Of a stretch of DNA of 64,000 nt, positions 38,885-47,764 are shown one piece after another. The DNA lies in assembly GCA_947498355.1 (NCBI GenBank), contig CANMKA010000001.1, forward strand, positions 62,001-126,000, read 5' to 3'. Positions within the stretch are counted from its first letter, which is position 1, and every line of letters starts with the position of its first letter. The notes below the pieces were generated by a model that worked only from the letters and a program-made list of their open reading frames with translations, ran no database searches and was not told the origin of the DNA. Both the position numbers and the translations under genes were made by a program. Source of the stretch: an uncultured Paraglaciecola sp. Its GTDB lineage: Bacteria > Pseudomonadota > Gammaproteobacteria > Enterobacterales > Alteromonadaceae.

Positions 38885-40720
38885 TTAGGTTAAGTCTGCA
38901 AGCAAGATATCTTGCAATGCTTGTTGTGAATGACGGTGAGTAAATTGAATAAATGACTCGTCTTGATTTCGCGTATTTAGGTAGTTTCCGATGACCTTAT
39001 CGGTTAATCGGCAAATATCTCGTGAGGCGATAGGGCCACATAACAATCGGCCTAAGCCTCGGTCTTGGTCAGTTCCGCCTCCAACAAAAACGTTGTAGCC
39101 CTCGCTGCCATCCTCTGCCGATGTGCCTATTAAGCCTATATCGCTAATGTAGTGCTGTGCACAAGAATTGGGGCAGCCAGTAAGGTGGATATTAATAGGT
39201 TGGTCTAGGGTGTATCGGCTTTGCAAATGTTCGACTATAGCTAAACCGTCTTCTTTGGTATAGGCATTGGCTAGCTTACATGCCCATTTACCGGTACAGG
39301 CTACGGCTCCCGCCGCAAAGGCATTGGCTGAGGTAGGCATATCCAGCGCTTCAATTGCAGCAACGGCTTCAGCCAGTTTATCGTCTGGTACATTGGCAAT
39401 AATAGCGTTTTGCCAAACCGTTAAACGTACATCGTTATTACCGTACTGCATGGCTACGCGACCGAGTAGGCGCAGCTGCTCAGGGCTTAAACGGCCCATT
39501 TTCAATGCCACACCGATGTAACTTAAGCCTTGCTGGGCTTGGCTATGGACACCAATGTGGGCTTGTCTTTTTACCTCTGGTCTGGGTTGTTCGAACTCGG
39601 CGCTTAATGCCATTAACTTAATATCTTTGCCCATTTCGACTAGCTTTTCTTGGATTTTTTCGCAAACCCAATCAAAGCCATGTGCGTCTAGGATATACTT
39701 AAAGCGCGCTTTCTTGCGATTTGTTCGGTCTCCGTGTTCTAAAAAGACTCGCAATATGGCTTCTGATATCTCAGGAGTATCTTCAGGCAGGCATATCATC
39801 CCTGTGTCTTTGGCAAAGTCTTCATGTCCAGTAATGCCGCCTAAAAATAAGCGACAATAAACACCTGGCTCAATCCCTTGTGGGTTATCCGTAACCTTTA
39901 CCGCCAAAAAACCTACGTCATTGGTATCGGACAAACACGAAATAGACCCAGCGTTGTCAAAAGAGATATTAAATTTGCGAGGTAGGCCATTTAAATCCCG
40001 CGTGTTTAGGATACGGTGACTCAGATGAATTCCATACTTATGCAGGTCGTAAACTTCTTGGCTATCAATACCAGCAAGAGGAGATGCTGTGATGTTTCGT
40101 GCGCTGTCGGCACCAGAACCTTTACAAGACATGCCAAAATCATACAAAGCAGCGAGTAAATCGAGTATACGATTAGGCTTGATCTCTCTAAATTGAATAC
40201 TGCCACGGGTAGTAATATGCGCGTATCCCCCAGCTATGTTTTCAGCGATATCGCCAAGAGCTAGCATTTGGTCGCCTCGCAACATACAAGACGGCAGGCG
40301 TAATCTGCACATATAACCTGGGCTGGCCGGTTCAACATTGAACACGCCCCAATGCCTGAACATAAATTGAGTGATGCCTTCGGCAATCTTATTAGCATCA
40401 TTATGTTCAACTATTTGGTCCCACAAATCTAAAACGTGAGTTTCGTATTTTGCATTTTCTTCTTTGCAAAGATCTTCAATGGGTGTGCCCCAAAACATAG
40501 GCTCTTGGGCTTCTTGATTACTTTGGCCAGCACCTAAAGCTAGATGGATATTTAAGTTAGCCACAGCCTCGGCGAGGTAGCGCTTTTGTTCAAGGCTGAA
40601 TCCGGCAGCGTTCAAGCTCTGCTGGGTGGGAGGAAAATTATTTGTAGCGGTCACGGATTGTAAAACAGGAATATCGCCGACTGGGGTGGTATCTTCTAAT
40701 GCGGCGTCTTTAATTGGCAT
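38885..40720 (-). CDS. NirA-type siroheme/[4Fe-4S] reductase, probably assimilatory nitrite reductase
   Basis: A 611-residue nitrite/sulfite reductase-fold protein. The duplicated ferredoxin-like domains are seen (ITTRGSIQFR, residues 169-178; RNITASPLAGID at 208-219), and the cluster/siroheme cysteines lie in ACTGKWAC (Cys475, Cys481) and TGCPNSC (Cys516, Cys520). The active-site segment is LPRKFN (residues 246-251): sulfite reductases have K-x-K here, nitrite reductases K-x-N, as in spinach NiR (Lys224, Asn226). This favours nitrite as substrate even though the partner is CysJ-like. AAGGGGG precedes the ATG. A sigma-54-like promoter lies about 230 bases upstream. Sulfite reduction stays possible. 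Confidence 0.8.
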   Translation of the reverse strand: MPIKDAALEDTTPVGDIPVLQSVTATNNFPPTQQSLNAAGFSLEQKRYLAEAVANLNIHLALGAGQSNQEAQEPMFWGTPIEDLCKEENAKYETHVLDLWDQIVEHNDANKIAEGITQFMFRHWGVFNVEPASPGYMCRLRLPSCMLRGDQMLALGDIAENIAGGYAHITTRGSIQFREIKPNRILDLLAALYDFGMSCKGSGADSARNITASPLAGIDSQEVYDLHKYGIHLSHRILNTRDLNGLPRKFNISFDNAGSISCLSDTNDVGFLAVKVTDNPQGIEPGVYCRLFLGGITGHEDFAKDTGMICLPEDTPEISEAILRVFLEHGDRTNRKKARFKYILDAHGFDWVCEKIQEKLVEMGKDIKLMALSAEFEQPRPEVKRQAHIGVHSQAQQGLSYIGVALKMGRLSPEQLRLLGRVAMQYGNNDVRLTVWQNAIIANVPDDKLAEAVAAIEALDMPTSANAFAAGAVACTGKWACKLANAYTKEDGLAIVEHLQSRYTLDQPINIHLTGCPNSCAQHYISDIGLIGTSAEDGSEGYNVFVGGGTDQDRGLGRLLCGPIASRDICRLTDKVIGNYLNTRNQDESFIQFTHRHSQQALQDILLADLT

Positions 40721-40753
40721 AGTGCCCCCTTAAAAAGATGTGGCTGGGTATGT

Positions 40754-40775
40754 GGAAGGGTTATCTTCCAACCCT
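40754..40775 (-). promoter_or_regulatory. Mutually exclusive hairpins in the reductase leader
   Basis: Two stems share bases. One pairs GGAAG (40754-40758) with CTTCC (40765-40769); the other pairs AGGGTT (40757-40762) with AACCCT (40770-40775). Both cannot form together, and the site is 34-55 bases upstream of the reductase ATG. No U run follows, so transcription termination is unlikely; translation control or a protein-binding RNA site is possible. Confidence 0.35.
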
Positions 40776-40951
40776 GCTTTAGTTCAAGCCATCCAAAACG
40801 AAAAAAGCGCCCAATTCACCCTCAATAACCTTATGTATTGAAATGTTTATGGACGCCTTTGCCTTGATGATAATGTATATATGGGGTATCGAATTGATAC
40901 ACTACTAAGCCAGTGGTAGCCGCTTAGCATTTATATGTTGTTACTACTGCG

Positions 40952-40968
40952 TTCAATCCTCGTGCCAA
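40952..40968 (-). promoter_or_regulatory. Sigma-54 (RpoN)-type promoter for the siroheme reductase operon
   Basis: On the minus strand the sequence reads TTGGCACG, four bases, then TTGAA. The -24 element matches the consensus YTGGCACG at all eight positions and the 4-base spacer is exact; the -12 element differs from TTGCW by one base. The start point would be near 40940, giving a leader of about 220 bases. RpoN control is typical of nitrogen assimilation genes. Confidence 0.5.
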
Positions 40969-40988
40969 ATATACCTAAATAGCCAATG

Positions 40989-41005
40989 GATCTTTAGCAA
41001 AGATC
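40989..41005. repeat. Perfect inverted repeat upstream of the sigma-54-like promoter
   Basis: GATCTTT-AGC-AAAGATC is a perfect 7-base dyad with a 3-base centre, 20-35 bases upstream of the -24 element on the minus strand. It could be an activator or repressor site. No known consensus fits well. Confidence 0.4.
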
Positions 41006-41349
41006 TGCGCATATCTTCGTCTCAACCCCACATTGAGCACGATGAATCTAATTATTTGTTTTATATACTATTTATTGATGTTTACCATCCCAAAGGTAAC
41101 AAGGTGACTCGCTGCTGGTTTAGTTGGTTTTAATCATATAATTAGATGGCATCCAAAAAAGCGTGGCAATATTTTACTTCAAGTTTTATTAAGGTGCGCT
41201 TAGGGTCAATTTTGGTGCAGCTTATGATGGCTGAATAATCCAAGTCTTGATGAGACTACCAACTTAGGTAGGGTGTTTGCCCAAATAAAGAGATATTAAA
41301 CCTGTTCAGCATAAGTAAGTTGACAGGTAAGATTACACATGCATAATTT

Positions 41350-41373
41350 CACATATGTATTTAATCGTATGTG
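41350..41373 (+). promoter_or_regulatory. Candidate ArsR operator
   Basis: CACATA (41350-41355) and TATGTG (41368-41373) form an inverted repeat with 12 bases between the arms, 6 bases before the arsR start at 41380. ArsR repressors bind 12-2-12 or similar dyads near their own start, so autorepression relieved by arsenite is expected. Confidence 0.5.
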
Positions 41374-41379
41374 ATGATT

Positions 41380-41715
41380 ATGGATCCTCGTACGTTTTTT
41401 AAATGTCTCGCTGATGACACTCGTCTTAAGTCTCTGTTATTGATCGTAAAATCAGGAGAAGCCTGTGTTTGCGATTTGATGGAAGCGCTGCAACTCGATC
41501 AGCCCAAAACCTCACGCCATCTGGCTCAACTACGTAAATGCGGCATTTTAGTTGATGAAAGAAGAGGGAAGTGGGTGTTTTATAAACTCCACCCCTCATT
41601 GCCAGCTTGGGCGCTAGACGTAATTTTAAGCACGGCTGAACACAATACAGCGTATTTTGAACAGGCCCTTGCAAAGCTGGATACGTCTCAATCTTCAGCG
41701 CTTTCTTGCTGCTAA
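41380..41715 (+). CDS. arsR: Arsenic-responsive ArsR family repressor
   Basis: A 111-residue winged-helix repressor. It begins MDPRTFFKCLADDTRLKSLL and has the metal-binding motif ACVCDLMEAL (the C-x-C-x-D of the E. coli ArsR type), then the recognition helix QPKTSRHLAQLRKCGILVDE and the wing RRGKWVFYKLHP. It should release its operator on binding arsenite. I use the third of three possible starts (GTG 41371, ATG 41374, ATG 41380), which fits the family. It is the first gene of arsR-arsC-arsH-acr3. A Cys pair ends the protein. Confidence 0.9.
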   Translation: MDPRTFFKCLADDTRLKSLLLIVKSGEACVCDLMEALQLDQPKTSRHLAQLRKCGILVDERRGKWVFYKLHPSLPAWALDVILSTAEHNTAYFEQALAKLDTSQSSALSCC

Positions 41716-41730
41716 CTAAGGTTAATACCT

Positions 41731-42201
41731 ATGAAAATTCTTTATATTTGTACACACAACCGTTGCCGAAGCATCTTATCTGAGGCTATCACTAATCATA
41801 TTGCGGGTGGCGTAATTGAGGCCAAAAGTGCGGGCAGTCAACCCGTTGGCATGGTACATCCTTTATCACTTAAATATCTTGCTCAAACTGGCTATTCGAC
41901 GGAGGGCTTGCAAAGCCAGTCGTGGGATGATTTTGAAGATTTTCAGCCTGACCTTGTCATTACTGTGTGTGACTCTGCCGCAGGCGAAACTTGCCCTTTA
42001 TATTTTGGGAGTAGCCTAAAAGTGCATTGGGGATTAAGCGACCCATCCAAAATCCAAGGTGATGATGCGCAAGTTGAGCAAGCCTTTTTAGCTTGTATCG
42101 ATGAAATTGCCCTTCGCGTACAAAAGCTAAACGCTATTGCACTGCAACGTCCAGAAAACGAAGCCCTCAAGGCCGCTCTTGCAGAAATAGGGGCGCACTA
42201 A
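41731..42201 (+). CDS. arsC: Arsenate reductase, low-molecular-weight phosphatase type
   Basis: A 156-residue thioredoxin-linked arsenate reductase of the LMW-PTP family. The P-loop is CTHNRCRS (nucleophilic cysteine 7) and the second redox pair is in [15 protein letters not shown], the C-x6-C spacing of the S. aureus ArsC type. It converts arsenate to arsenite for export by Acr3. It lies 15 bases after arsR with a good AAGG ribosome site, and its stop overlaps the arsH start. Confidence 0.92.
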   Translation: MKILYICTHNRCRSILSEAITNHIAGGVIEAKSAGSQPVGMVHPLSLKYLAQTGYSTEGLQSQSWDDFEDFQPDLVITVCDSAAGETCPLYFGSSLKVHWGLSDPSKIQGDDAQVEQAFLACIDEIALRVQKLNAIALQRPENEALKAALAEIGAH

Positions 42202-42920
42202 TGATGCTAGAAGATATGAGATTATTAAATATCGATGAAAGTGTATTGGATGCGCCAAGCATTTCAAAAATGGAGGTCAAGACAGCTACACATAAGCCAA
42301 GAATATTGCTGCTGTACGGCTCATTAAGAGCCCGTTCATTCAGTCGACTTGCCATTGAAGAAAGCGCGCGATTGCTCACAGCGTTCGGCGCAGACACGCG
42401 TATATTTGATCCTAGGGGCTTGCCACAACCTGATACCGAGGATGAAACCCATCCAAAAGTTAAAGAATTACGTGAATTAATGATTTGGTCTGAAGGGCAA
42501 GTTTGGTGTTCGCCCGAGCGTCATGGAGCAATGACCAGCATTATGAAGAGCCAAATTGATTGGGTCCCGTTAAATATAGGCGGTGTGCGTCCAACCCAAG
42601 GCAAAACCCTTGCAATTATGCAGGTGTGTGGAGGCTCTCAGTCTTTCAATGCGGTTAATCAAATGCGCATTTTAGGACGCTGGATGCGTATGGTGACAAT
42701 CCCCAATCAATCATCTGTCGCCAAAGCATTTTTAGAGTTTGATGATGATAACCGCATGAAAGCGTCTCCATACTACAATCGGATTGTGGATGTTATGGAA
42801 GAACTAATGAAGTTCACCTTGCTGCTCAGGGACAGTAAAGAGTATTTTGTTGATCGTTACTCAGAGCGAGTTGAAACCGCAGAGCAAGTTAGCCAACGGG
42901 TCAACCAAAAGTCACTTTAA
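42201..42920 (+). CDS. arsH: ArsH NADPH-dependent FMN reductase / organoarsenical oxidase
   Basis: A 239-residue flavoprotein. The NADPH-FMN reductase core has [20 protein letters not shown] (phosphate-binding loop), then [20 protein letters not shown] and [20 protein letters not shown], all strongly conserved in ArsH. It oxidises trivalent methylated arsenicals or acts as a general FMN reductase giving resistance. Its ATG overlaps the arsC stop by one base (TAATG), and acr3 follows after 9 bases. Confidence 0.94.
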   Translation: MMLEDMRLLNIDESVLDAPSISKMEVKTATHKPRILLLYGSLRARSFSRLAIEESARLLTAFGADTRIFDPRGLPQPDTEDETHPKVKELRELMIWSEGQVWCSPERHGAMTSIMKSQIDWVPLNIGGVRPTQGKTLAIMQVCGGSQSFNAVNQMRILGRWMRMVTIPNQSSVAKAFLEFDDDNRMKASPYYNRIVDVMEELMKFTLLLRDSKEYFVDRYSERVETAEQVSQRVNQKSL

Positions 42921-42929
42921 GGGATAGTC

Positions 42930-43946
42930 ATGGGCTTATTCGAACGTTACTTGTCTGTGTGGGTTGCCTTAGCCATTGGGGTAGGGGTGATGGCTGGGCT
43001 ACTAGTACCCAAAGTCTTTGCAGTGATCGCTCAGCTAGAATATGCCCACGTTAATATCGTGATTGCTGGGCTGATTTGGTTGATGATCTACCCTATGATG
43101 GTGCAAATTGATTTTGGGTCAATTAAAGATGTAGGCAAAAAGCCACAAGGCTTAGTGTTAACCTTAATCATTAACTGGTTGATAAAGCCATTTTCTATGG
43201 CGTTTTTAGGCTGGCTGTTTTTTAAGGTTTTGTTTGCAACTTGGGTCGACCCTCAAACAGCCACTGAATACATAGCAGGTATGATTTTATTGGGTGTTGC
43301 GCCTTGTACCGCCATGGTGTTTGTCTGGAGTCAAATGACCAAAGGAGACGCCAACTATACCCTTGTTCAAGTTTCGATTAACGACATCATCATGATTTTT
43401 GCCTTCGCACCCATTGCCGGATTACTCCTTGGCGCGACCGATATTACTGTGCCTTGGGACACCTTATTATTGTCTGTTGTATTGTACGTGCTTGTGCCCC
43501 TTGTTGCAGGAGTACTTACCCGCAAGAGACTTAACAACGGCAAAGATAACTCAAAAATTAATGGGTTTCTTGCCAAGATGAAGCCATGGTCAATTATAGG
43601 GTTACTGTCTACCGTAGCTTTACTATTTGGTTTTCAAGCTGAAACTATTTTGTCAAAACCTGAAGCTATCGGGTTAATTGCTATTCCATTGTTGATCCAA
43701 ACCTATGGTATTTTTGCCGTTGGCTATTATTTAGCCAAGCGTATGCAGCTTCCACATAATGTAGCAGCACCCGCATGTATGATTGGTACGTCCAACTTCT
43801 TTGAACTAGCGGTGGCAGTGGCCATTTCATTGTTTGGACTGCATTCAGGGGCTGCATTAGCAACTGTAGTTGGGGTATTGGTCGAAGTACCCGTTATGCT
43901 GTCATTGGTATGGTTTGCCAACCGAACTAGACATTGGTTTGATTAA
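42930..43946 (+). CDS. acr3: Arsenite efflux permease Acr3
   Basis: A 338-residue ten-helix arsenite exporter of the Acr3/BART family. Motifs include [18 protein letters not shown], the essential cysteine in [16 protein letters not shown], and the C-terminal [20 protein letters not shown] with [19 protein letters not shown]. It uses the proton gradient to export arsenite. It is the last gene of the ars operon and stops 105 bases before the next gene on the opposite strand; no terminator is seen. Confidence 0.95.
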   Translation: MGLFERYLSVWVALAIGVGVMAGLLVPKVFAVIAQLEYAHVNIVIAGLIWLMIYPMMVQIDFGSIKDVGKKPQGLVLTLIINWLIKPFSMAFLGWLFFKVLFATWVDPQTATEYIAGMILLGVAPCTAMVFVWSQMTKGDANYTLVQVSINDIIMIFAFAPIAGLLLGATDITVPWDTLLLSVVLYVLVPLVAGVLTRKRLNNGKDNSKINGFLAKMKPWSIIGLLSTVALLFGFQAETILSKPEAIGLIAIPLLIQTYGIFAVGYYLAKRMQLPHNVAAPACMIGTSNFFELAVAVAISLFGLHSGAALATVVGVLVEVPVMLSLVWFANRTRHWFD

Positions 43947-44051
43947 GCATTTAGCGTTAAGCCGAGGAGGGGATTAAGGAGCGTTCAATTAACATTGGAT
44001 TCGTTTTACTCGGCAAAAGAAGTGTTTGATACACCTGATACTTAGTACACT

Positions 44052-44471
44052 TCAATCGATTAAAAAGGCAATTTTTTCTTTAAGTACTTCAACAGGCGTT
44101 TCGCCTTTTACAATAAAGTCTGCAACAAATCCGTATTTACTTGCTCTTTCTATATCTTCAACTCTTTCTGAGGAGGAATACATCAAAACGGTGCACTGGG
44201 AGTAATCAAACTTCTCCCTCAATTCTGAAAATTCTTGCAAGAACTGAAACCCATCGATGAGAGGCATATTGATGTCTAAAAAGATGACTACCGGCGGAAA
44301 TTCATCTGGATGTGATTCTCGGTTTTTATCGTAATTTTTTAAAAATTCTAATGCAGTCGCACCATCATCGTTTTCAAAAATATTGTTTACACCAATCCCG
44401 TTTAATTGGCGTTTTAATATGTATCTGTCTATTTCACTGTCATCAATAATAAGCGCATTAACTGGTTTCAC
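44052..44471 (-). CDS. Single-domain CheY-like response regulator
   Basis: A 139-residue receiver domain without an output domain, of the Rcp1 type. It has ALIIDDSEIDRYILKRQL, the phosphoacceptor aspartate in VVIFLDINMPLIDGFQFL, the conserved serine region LMYSSSE and lysine in FIVKGETP. The start is GTG 44471, which overlaps the stop of a truncated histidine kinase gene (44458-44570) by 14 bases, so the two were once a coupled pair. With the kinase broken, the regulator may lack its partner. Confidence 0.88.
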   Translation of the reverse strand: MKPVNALIIDDSEIDRYILKRQLNGIGVNNIFENDDGATALEFLKNYDKNRESHPDEFPPVVIFLDINMPLIDGFQFLQEFSELREKFDYSQCTVLMYSSSERVEDIERASKYGFVADFIVKGETPVEVLKEKIAFLID

Positions 44472-44570
44472 TAATAGATCCTTTTGGAAGCGTTACGGTA
44501 AACATTGTTCCTTTATCAAGATGATTTACTAGTATAACGCCTTTTAAGTAATCGACATGCTTTTTAGGCT
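44458..44570 (-). pseudogene. 3' remnant of a histidine kinase gene
   Basis: The minus-strand frame ends at a TAA (44458-44460) and codes for a tail that includes KKHVDYLKGVILVNH and GTMFTVTLPKG. These match the end of the HATPase domain of sensor kinases (IVExLKGxIxVxS followed by GTxFTVxLP). The frame is closed by a stop at about 44603 and lacks all upstream kinase motifs (H box, N and G1 boxes). The adjacent Tn3-family transposase gene is the likely cause. The rest of the gene should lie on the other side of the inserted element. Confidence 0.7.
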
Positions 44571-44607
44571 GAACTACCGTATAGGTCACTAATTTACGAT
44601 ATTATAG

Positions 44608-44635
44608 TATAAGCCATTGATTAAAATGGCTTATA
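44608..44635 (-). other. Hairpin after the transposase gene
   Basis: TATAAGCCAT (44608-44617) and ATGGCTTATA (44626-44635) are perfect 10-base arms with an 8-base loop, 10 bases after the transposase stop on the minus strand. No U run follows. It may be a transcript-end hairpin or part of the element end. Confidence 0.45.
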
Positions 44636-44644
44636 TAACAGAAA

Positions 44645-47600
44645 TTAAATTGATACGTCTCTCATCTGCTTTAATGTAGACCCAAATTGGCTTCGCACAA
44701 CTGGGTTAAATTCATATATACCCATAAAGTTAATGTGCGCCCAAGCGATAACCGAGCCAGTCGATATTGATTCAATGACATTCGCACGTTCATCATGTGA
44801 ATCAAGAGACAAACAATAGTCAGACAAAAATAAGTAGTTCCATAGAATAATCATATTGCGTAACAAGGTATTACTGGCCATGACCAATTGAATCTCGTCC
44901 TGCAGACCGACTTGTAACTTACCATTTCTTCCAAACAGTACTTTGTCAGCAAGTTTTTGACCTAACTCGACTCTGTTAAGCTGCTTCTGAATATTTTGCC
45001 TAAGCGCTTTATCGTCTACATAGTTTAAAATGAAGTGGGTCTTTAGCAAGCGCCCGAATTCTTTAAAGGCTTTATACAGAGTGTTGTCTCGCTCACTACT
45101 AGATAACATTTTTAACATTTGTGAAGCACTGCAGCGCTTCAACTTCATAGATGCCATAAGCCTCAATATATCATCCCAATTTTCCAATATAAGTTTCTTA
45201 TTGATTTGCGTCTTCGGCGCTAATGGCGAATCAGAGTATTTGCTGGTTGTTTTAGACTCATAAGCATAAAGAGTCTGATGATGAACATTTTTAATGCGTG
45301 GTGCAAAAGACACGTCCATGAAATGCAAACCCGCAAACACAGCCTCAGTATAACCATGCGTGTCGGTGCTATGAAAGTGCTCCTCTATATCGTATTGCAT
45401 CAATGCATGTTTTGATGAAACTAACCCTTCCAGGACATAAGGCGCCTCGCGATCTGATGACGTTAAAACATTGACATGAAAAAATGACTGCTTTTCGTCA
45501 AGAAAACTATTAACGCTTATCCCTTGTTCTTTGCCGTAATATTTGTATGAATAATTTGCAAGCAGAGAGTTAACATTAACCACGACTTTCTTACCATCGC
45601 TACTTGAATGTAATCTGCCATCATTTTCATTATAAATGGTGGGTAAAGAGAGAGATTGGATCGTTTTGACTAAAAGGTCATTTGCTCGTTGAAAGTTTTG
45701 AGTAGATATCCACGAATTTTCAGTATCTTTTAACGCTTTTTCTGAAAATAGCTTACTTGCCCTAGCGAGCTCTGTATGACCCAAGTTTGTCCCTAAACTT
45801 AATATTGTGGCGAACAGTAAGCGCACGTCTACTTCAGATTTACCAGCACGTGGAAGACGATTACGAAAACAGCCTGAAAAATCAGTATGCCGGTTTATTT
45901 CGAACATGACATCTTGAAGCGTAATTGAGCGGGAAGCGCCCAACAGCGTGGGTATGTATTTCGCGATCGAAAATTCGGGGTCTGGATATTTAATCCGCCA
46001 AGTACCATCTTCTTTTGTCGAAAAATGTGAGTTTTCATTGTTGTTAATCCGCTTAATGACGTCCTCAAATTTTCTCGTTACGCCCTGACCAATGTCGGCA
46101 AGTACCGCTTTTCCGTCTGCAAACTTTTCAAGCGATGCTGCTTCCAACAGCCTTTTTCGATGATGACGCCACTCTTCGATACCAATCATATAACTTGGCG
46201 TTTGTCTGTAACGATAGGAATAAGTTAACGTTAATGACTTGTTCTTTAGTCCCTTCGCCACGCTCATGAATAGGAACGCCCGATATTTGTTTATTGGATT
46301 GATATCGTCTTCTTCATTCAGGTGAGCCAGTTCGATTTTATTTAAGAACGCAGTAGGTGAGTCTTCATCAATACTTTTTGGCTGGGATAAGTAGAAGGTT
46401 ATGGCTTCCAACAATCCTTGATCCTTACTTTGCGTGTCAAAGCTCATAGACTTAATAAGCGGACCTAGTGTGCGCTGGAGTTTGATGCTGTTTTCAAACA
46501 GCGAGCGATAATAATCAGCATGTGTAGCTAGTTTAGTAATACTGTTCCCAACACGTTCAATATGCTTTTCAAAATCAGGGTTTTCGGCATTAAAAAAAGC
46601 ACTTATTAATTGGTGTGCACGCTCGTTTCGTTCTTCAAAAGACAAATCCGCATCTTGGGTGATGGAATATACTAGCTCTAACACTCTCTTGGCATCTTTT
46701 GCACTATTTAGTACTGTTTTGTTAGCCTCAAGTGTACTGACTCGTTGCTCGTCGCGTTTGGTCCGCTCATTACCTTTTGCTTTGTTTGTAAATTGTTTAA
46801 CTACTTTCAAAATAGCATCTGCAGCAAAGTCATGGCGCTTATAAAACTGATCATAAATAAAAGACAAATAGTAAAGCGACTGTTTGTTGTCATTTTTCAA
46901 TCGCCGGATTTCATCGTTGTTCCCTAAGTAGATCGCATCTGAAAAATGTTTAATCGCTTCGTCTGTGAGCCCCATTTTTTTGTAAACAGGTGATAGTTCA
47001 AAAAAGTGCACGCCAAACACCTGTAGTATTGCCGCATTTTGATTGAGGATCCTCTGGCCAAGGCCTTGATCGATTCTTTTTAGCTCTCTGATGCTATATA
47101 GATGCGATTGCGCAGAAAAAAACTGCAACAGCGACTTTTTCTTTTTGAGTGATAATGACTTTTCAATCAAATCAAGCATCCGTGTTTCATAAGAATGAAA
47201 AGCAGTCGAGATAATGTCAACAAACTGATTATATGATGGGATCTCGACGCGGCGCATCCAACAATACGAGACAAGTGCAAACAACATATCTTCTTTGTTC
47301 ATGCGGATGGATACTAAGCTGTCTGCATGCGCTGCTAATAGTGCATTCGTGTTAGATGTCATCGCTTGCCAGTTGTATTGCGCAAGTATTTGTTTCTTTT
47401 GCCGAGAGGCAACTTCTGGCGAATACGTCGATAAATCAATAGTGCTTTTAAGTGATAGTGCCTTTGTTGCCCTTTTTATATCGGCGTCAATATAGCGACT
47501 TGTTTCAAAAAACCGTCCCTTTGCTTGAAAGTAGGCCTTTGACACTAAGTAACCCACCTTGGCAACGTCAGATTGCATTTTGTTCAATATCTTTTTAGTG

Positions 47601-47704
47601 TCGACATCTAAAGTGAAATAGCCAATAGTTGCTTCTTTAGTTAGTTTTGGTACGCTATCAAATGCTCGCTTTCTCGCTGAAGAAAGTACTTTCATTTTCG
47701 CCAT
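44645..47704 (-). CDS. tnpA: Tn3-family transposase TnpA
   Basis: A 1019-residue transposase; ATG 47704 has AAAGGAATG upstream (the longest frame adds 47 residues that look non-coding). The catalytic DDE residues are placed by family motifs: first aspartate in HSSSDGKKV, second in STDTHGYTEAVF, glutamate in QLNRVELGQKL (family LNxxE). The C-terminal WAHINFMGIYEF is the usual Tn3 ending, and the N-terminal DUF4158-like part starts RAFDSVPKLTKEATIGYFTL. No resolvase gene is seen nearby. It appears full length. The SprT-like gene diverges from it. Confidence 0.93.
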   Translation of the reverse strand: MAKMKVLSSARKRAFDSVPKLTKEATIGYFTLDVDTKKILNKMQSDVAKVGYLVSKAYFQAKGRFFETSRYIDADIKRATKALSLKSTIDLSTYSPEVASRQKKQILAQYNWQAMTSNTNALLAAHADSLVSIRMNKEDMLFALVSYCWMRRVEIPSYNQFVDIISTAFHSYETRMLDLIEKSLSLKKKKSLLQFFSAQSHLYSIRELKRIDQGLGQRILNQNAAILQVFGVHFFELSPVYKKMGLTDEAIKHFSDAIYLGNNDEIRRLKNDNKQSLYYLSFIYDQFYKRHDFAADAILKVVKQFTNKAKGNERTKRDEQRVSTLEANKTVLNSAKDAKRVLELVYSITQDADLSFEERNERAHQLISAFFNAENPDFEKHIERVGNSITKLATHADYYRSLFENSIKLQRTLGPLIKSMSFDTQSKDQGLLEAITFYLSQPKSIDEDSPTAFLNKIELAHLNEEDDINPINKYRAFLFMSVAKGLKNKSLTLTYSYRYRQTPSYMIGIEEWRHHRKRLLEAASLEKFADGKAVLADIGQGVTRKFEDVIKRINNNENSHFSTKEDGTWRIKYPDPEFSIAKYIPTLLGASRSITLQDVMFEINRHTDFSGCFRNRLPRAGKSEVDVRLLFATILSLGTNLGHTELARASKLFSEKALKDTENSWISTQNFQRANDLLVKTIQSLSLPTIYNENDGRLHSSSDGKKVVVNVNSLLANYSYKYYGKEQGISVNSFLDEKQSFFHVNVLTSSDREAPYVLEGLVSSKHALMQYDIEEHFHSTDTHGYTEAVFAGLHFMDVSFAPRIKNVHHQTLYAYESKTTSKYSDSPLAPKTQINKKLILENWDDILRLMASMKLKRCSASQMLKMLSSSERDNTLYKAFKEFGRLLKTHFILNYVDDKALRQNIQKQLNRVELGQKLADKVLFGRNGKLQVGLQDEIQLVMASNTLLRNMIILWNYLFLSDYCLSLDSHDERANVIESISTGSVIAWAHINFMGIYEFNPVVRSQFGSTLKQMRDVSI

Positions 47705-47764
47705 TTTATCATTCCTTTTAGTTATTAAAATCAACCTGTTAATTACGTTATCCCTAAAAACGTG

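Larger units (their letters stand above)
40721..41349. other. Long intergenic regulatory region between the reductase and ars operons
   Basis: About 630 bases with no credible gene on either strand. It contains the leader of the reductase mRNA with alternative hairpins (40754-40775), a sigma-54-like promoter (40952-40968), a perfect 7-3-7 inverted repeat (40989-41005) and a TTACC/GGTAA dyad (about 41081-41099). The rest, about 41100-41340, is AT-rich with no pattern I can name. Confidence 0.6.

Noticed and set aside
38885-40720. Plain annotation as assimilatory sulfite reductase CysI
   Set aside because: The K-x-N active-site pair, NirA-type cysteine motifs and the sigma-54-like promoter favour nitrite; not excluded, only not preferred.
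40721-40940. ANTAR (NasR/NasT-type) target in the reductase leader
   Set aside because: The hexaloop of the GGAAG stem lacks the required G at loop position 4 and no second hexaloop hairpin at the right spacing was found.
41371-41380. GTG 41371 or ATG 41374 as the arsR start
   Set aside because: The family begins close to the ATG at 41380, and the upstream starts overlap the dyad; none has a clear ribosome site, so this remains a preference.
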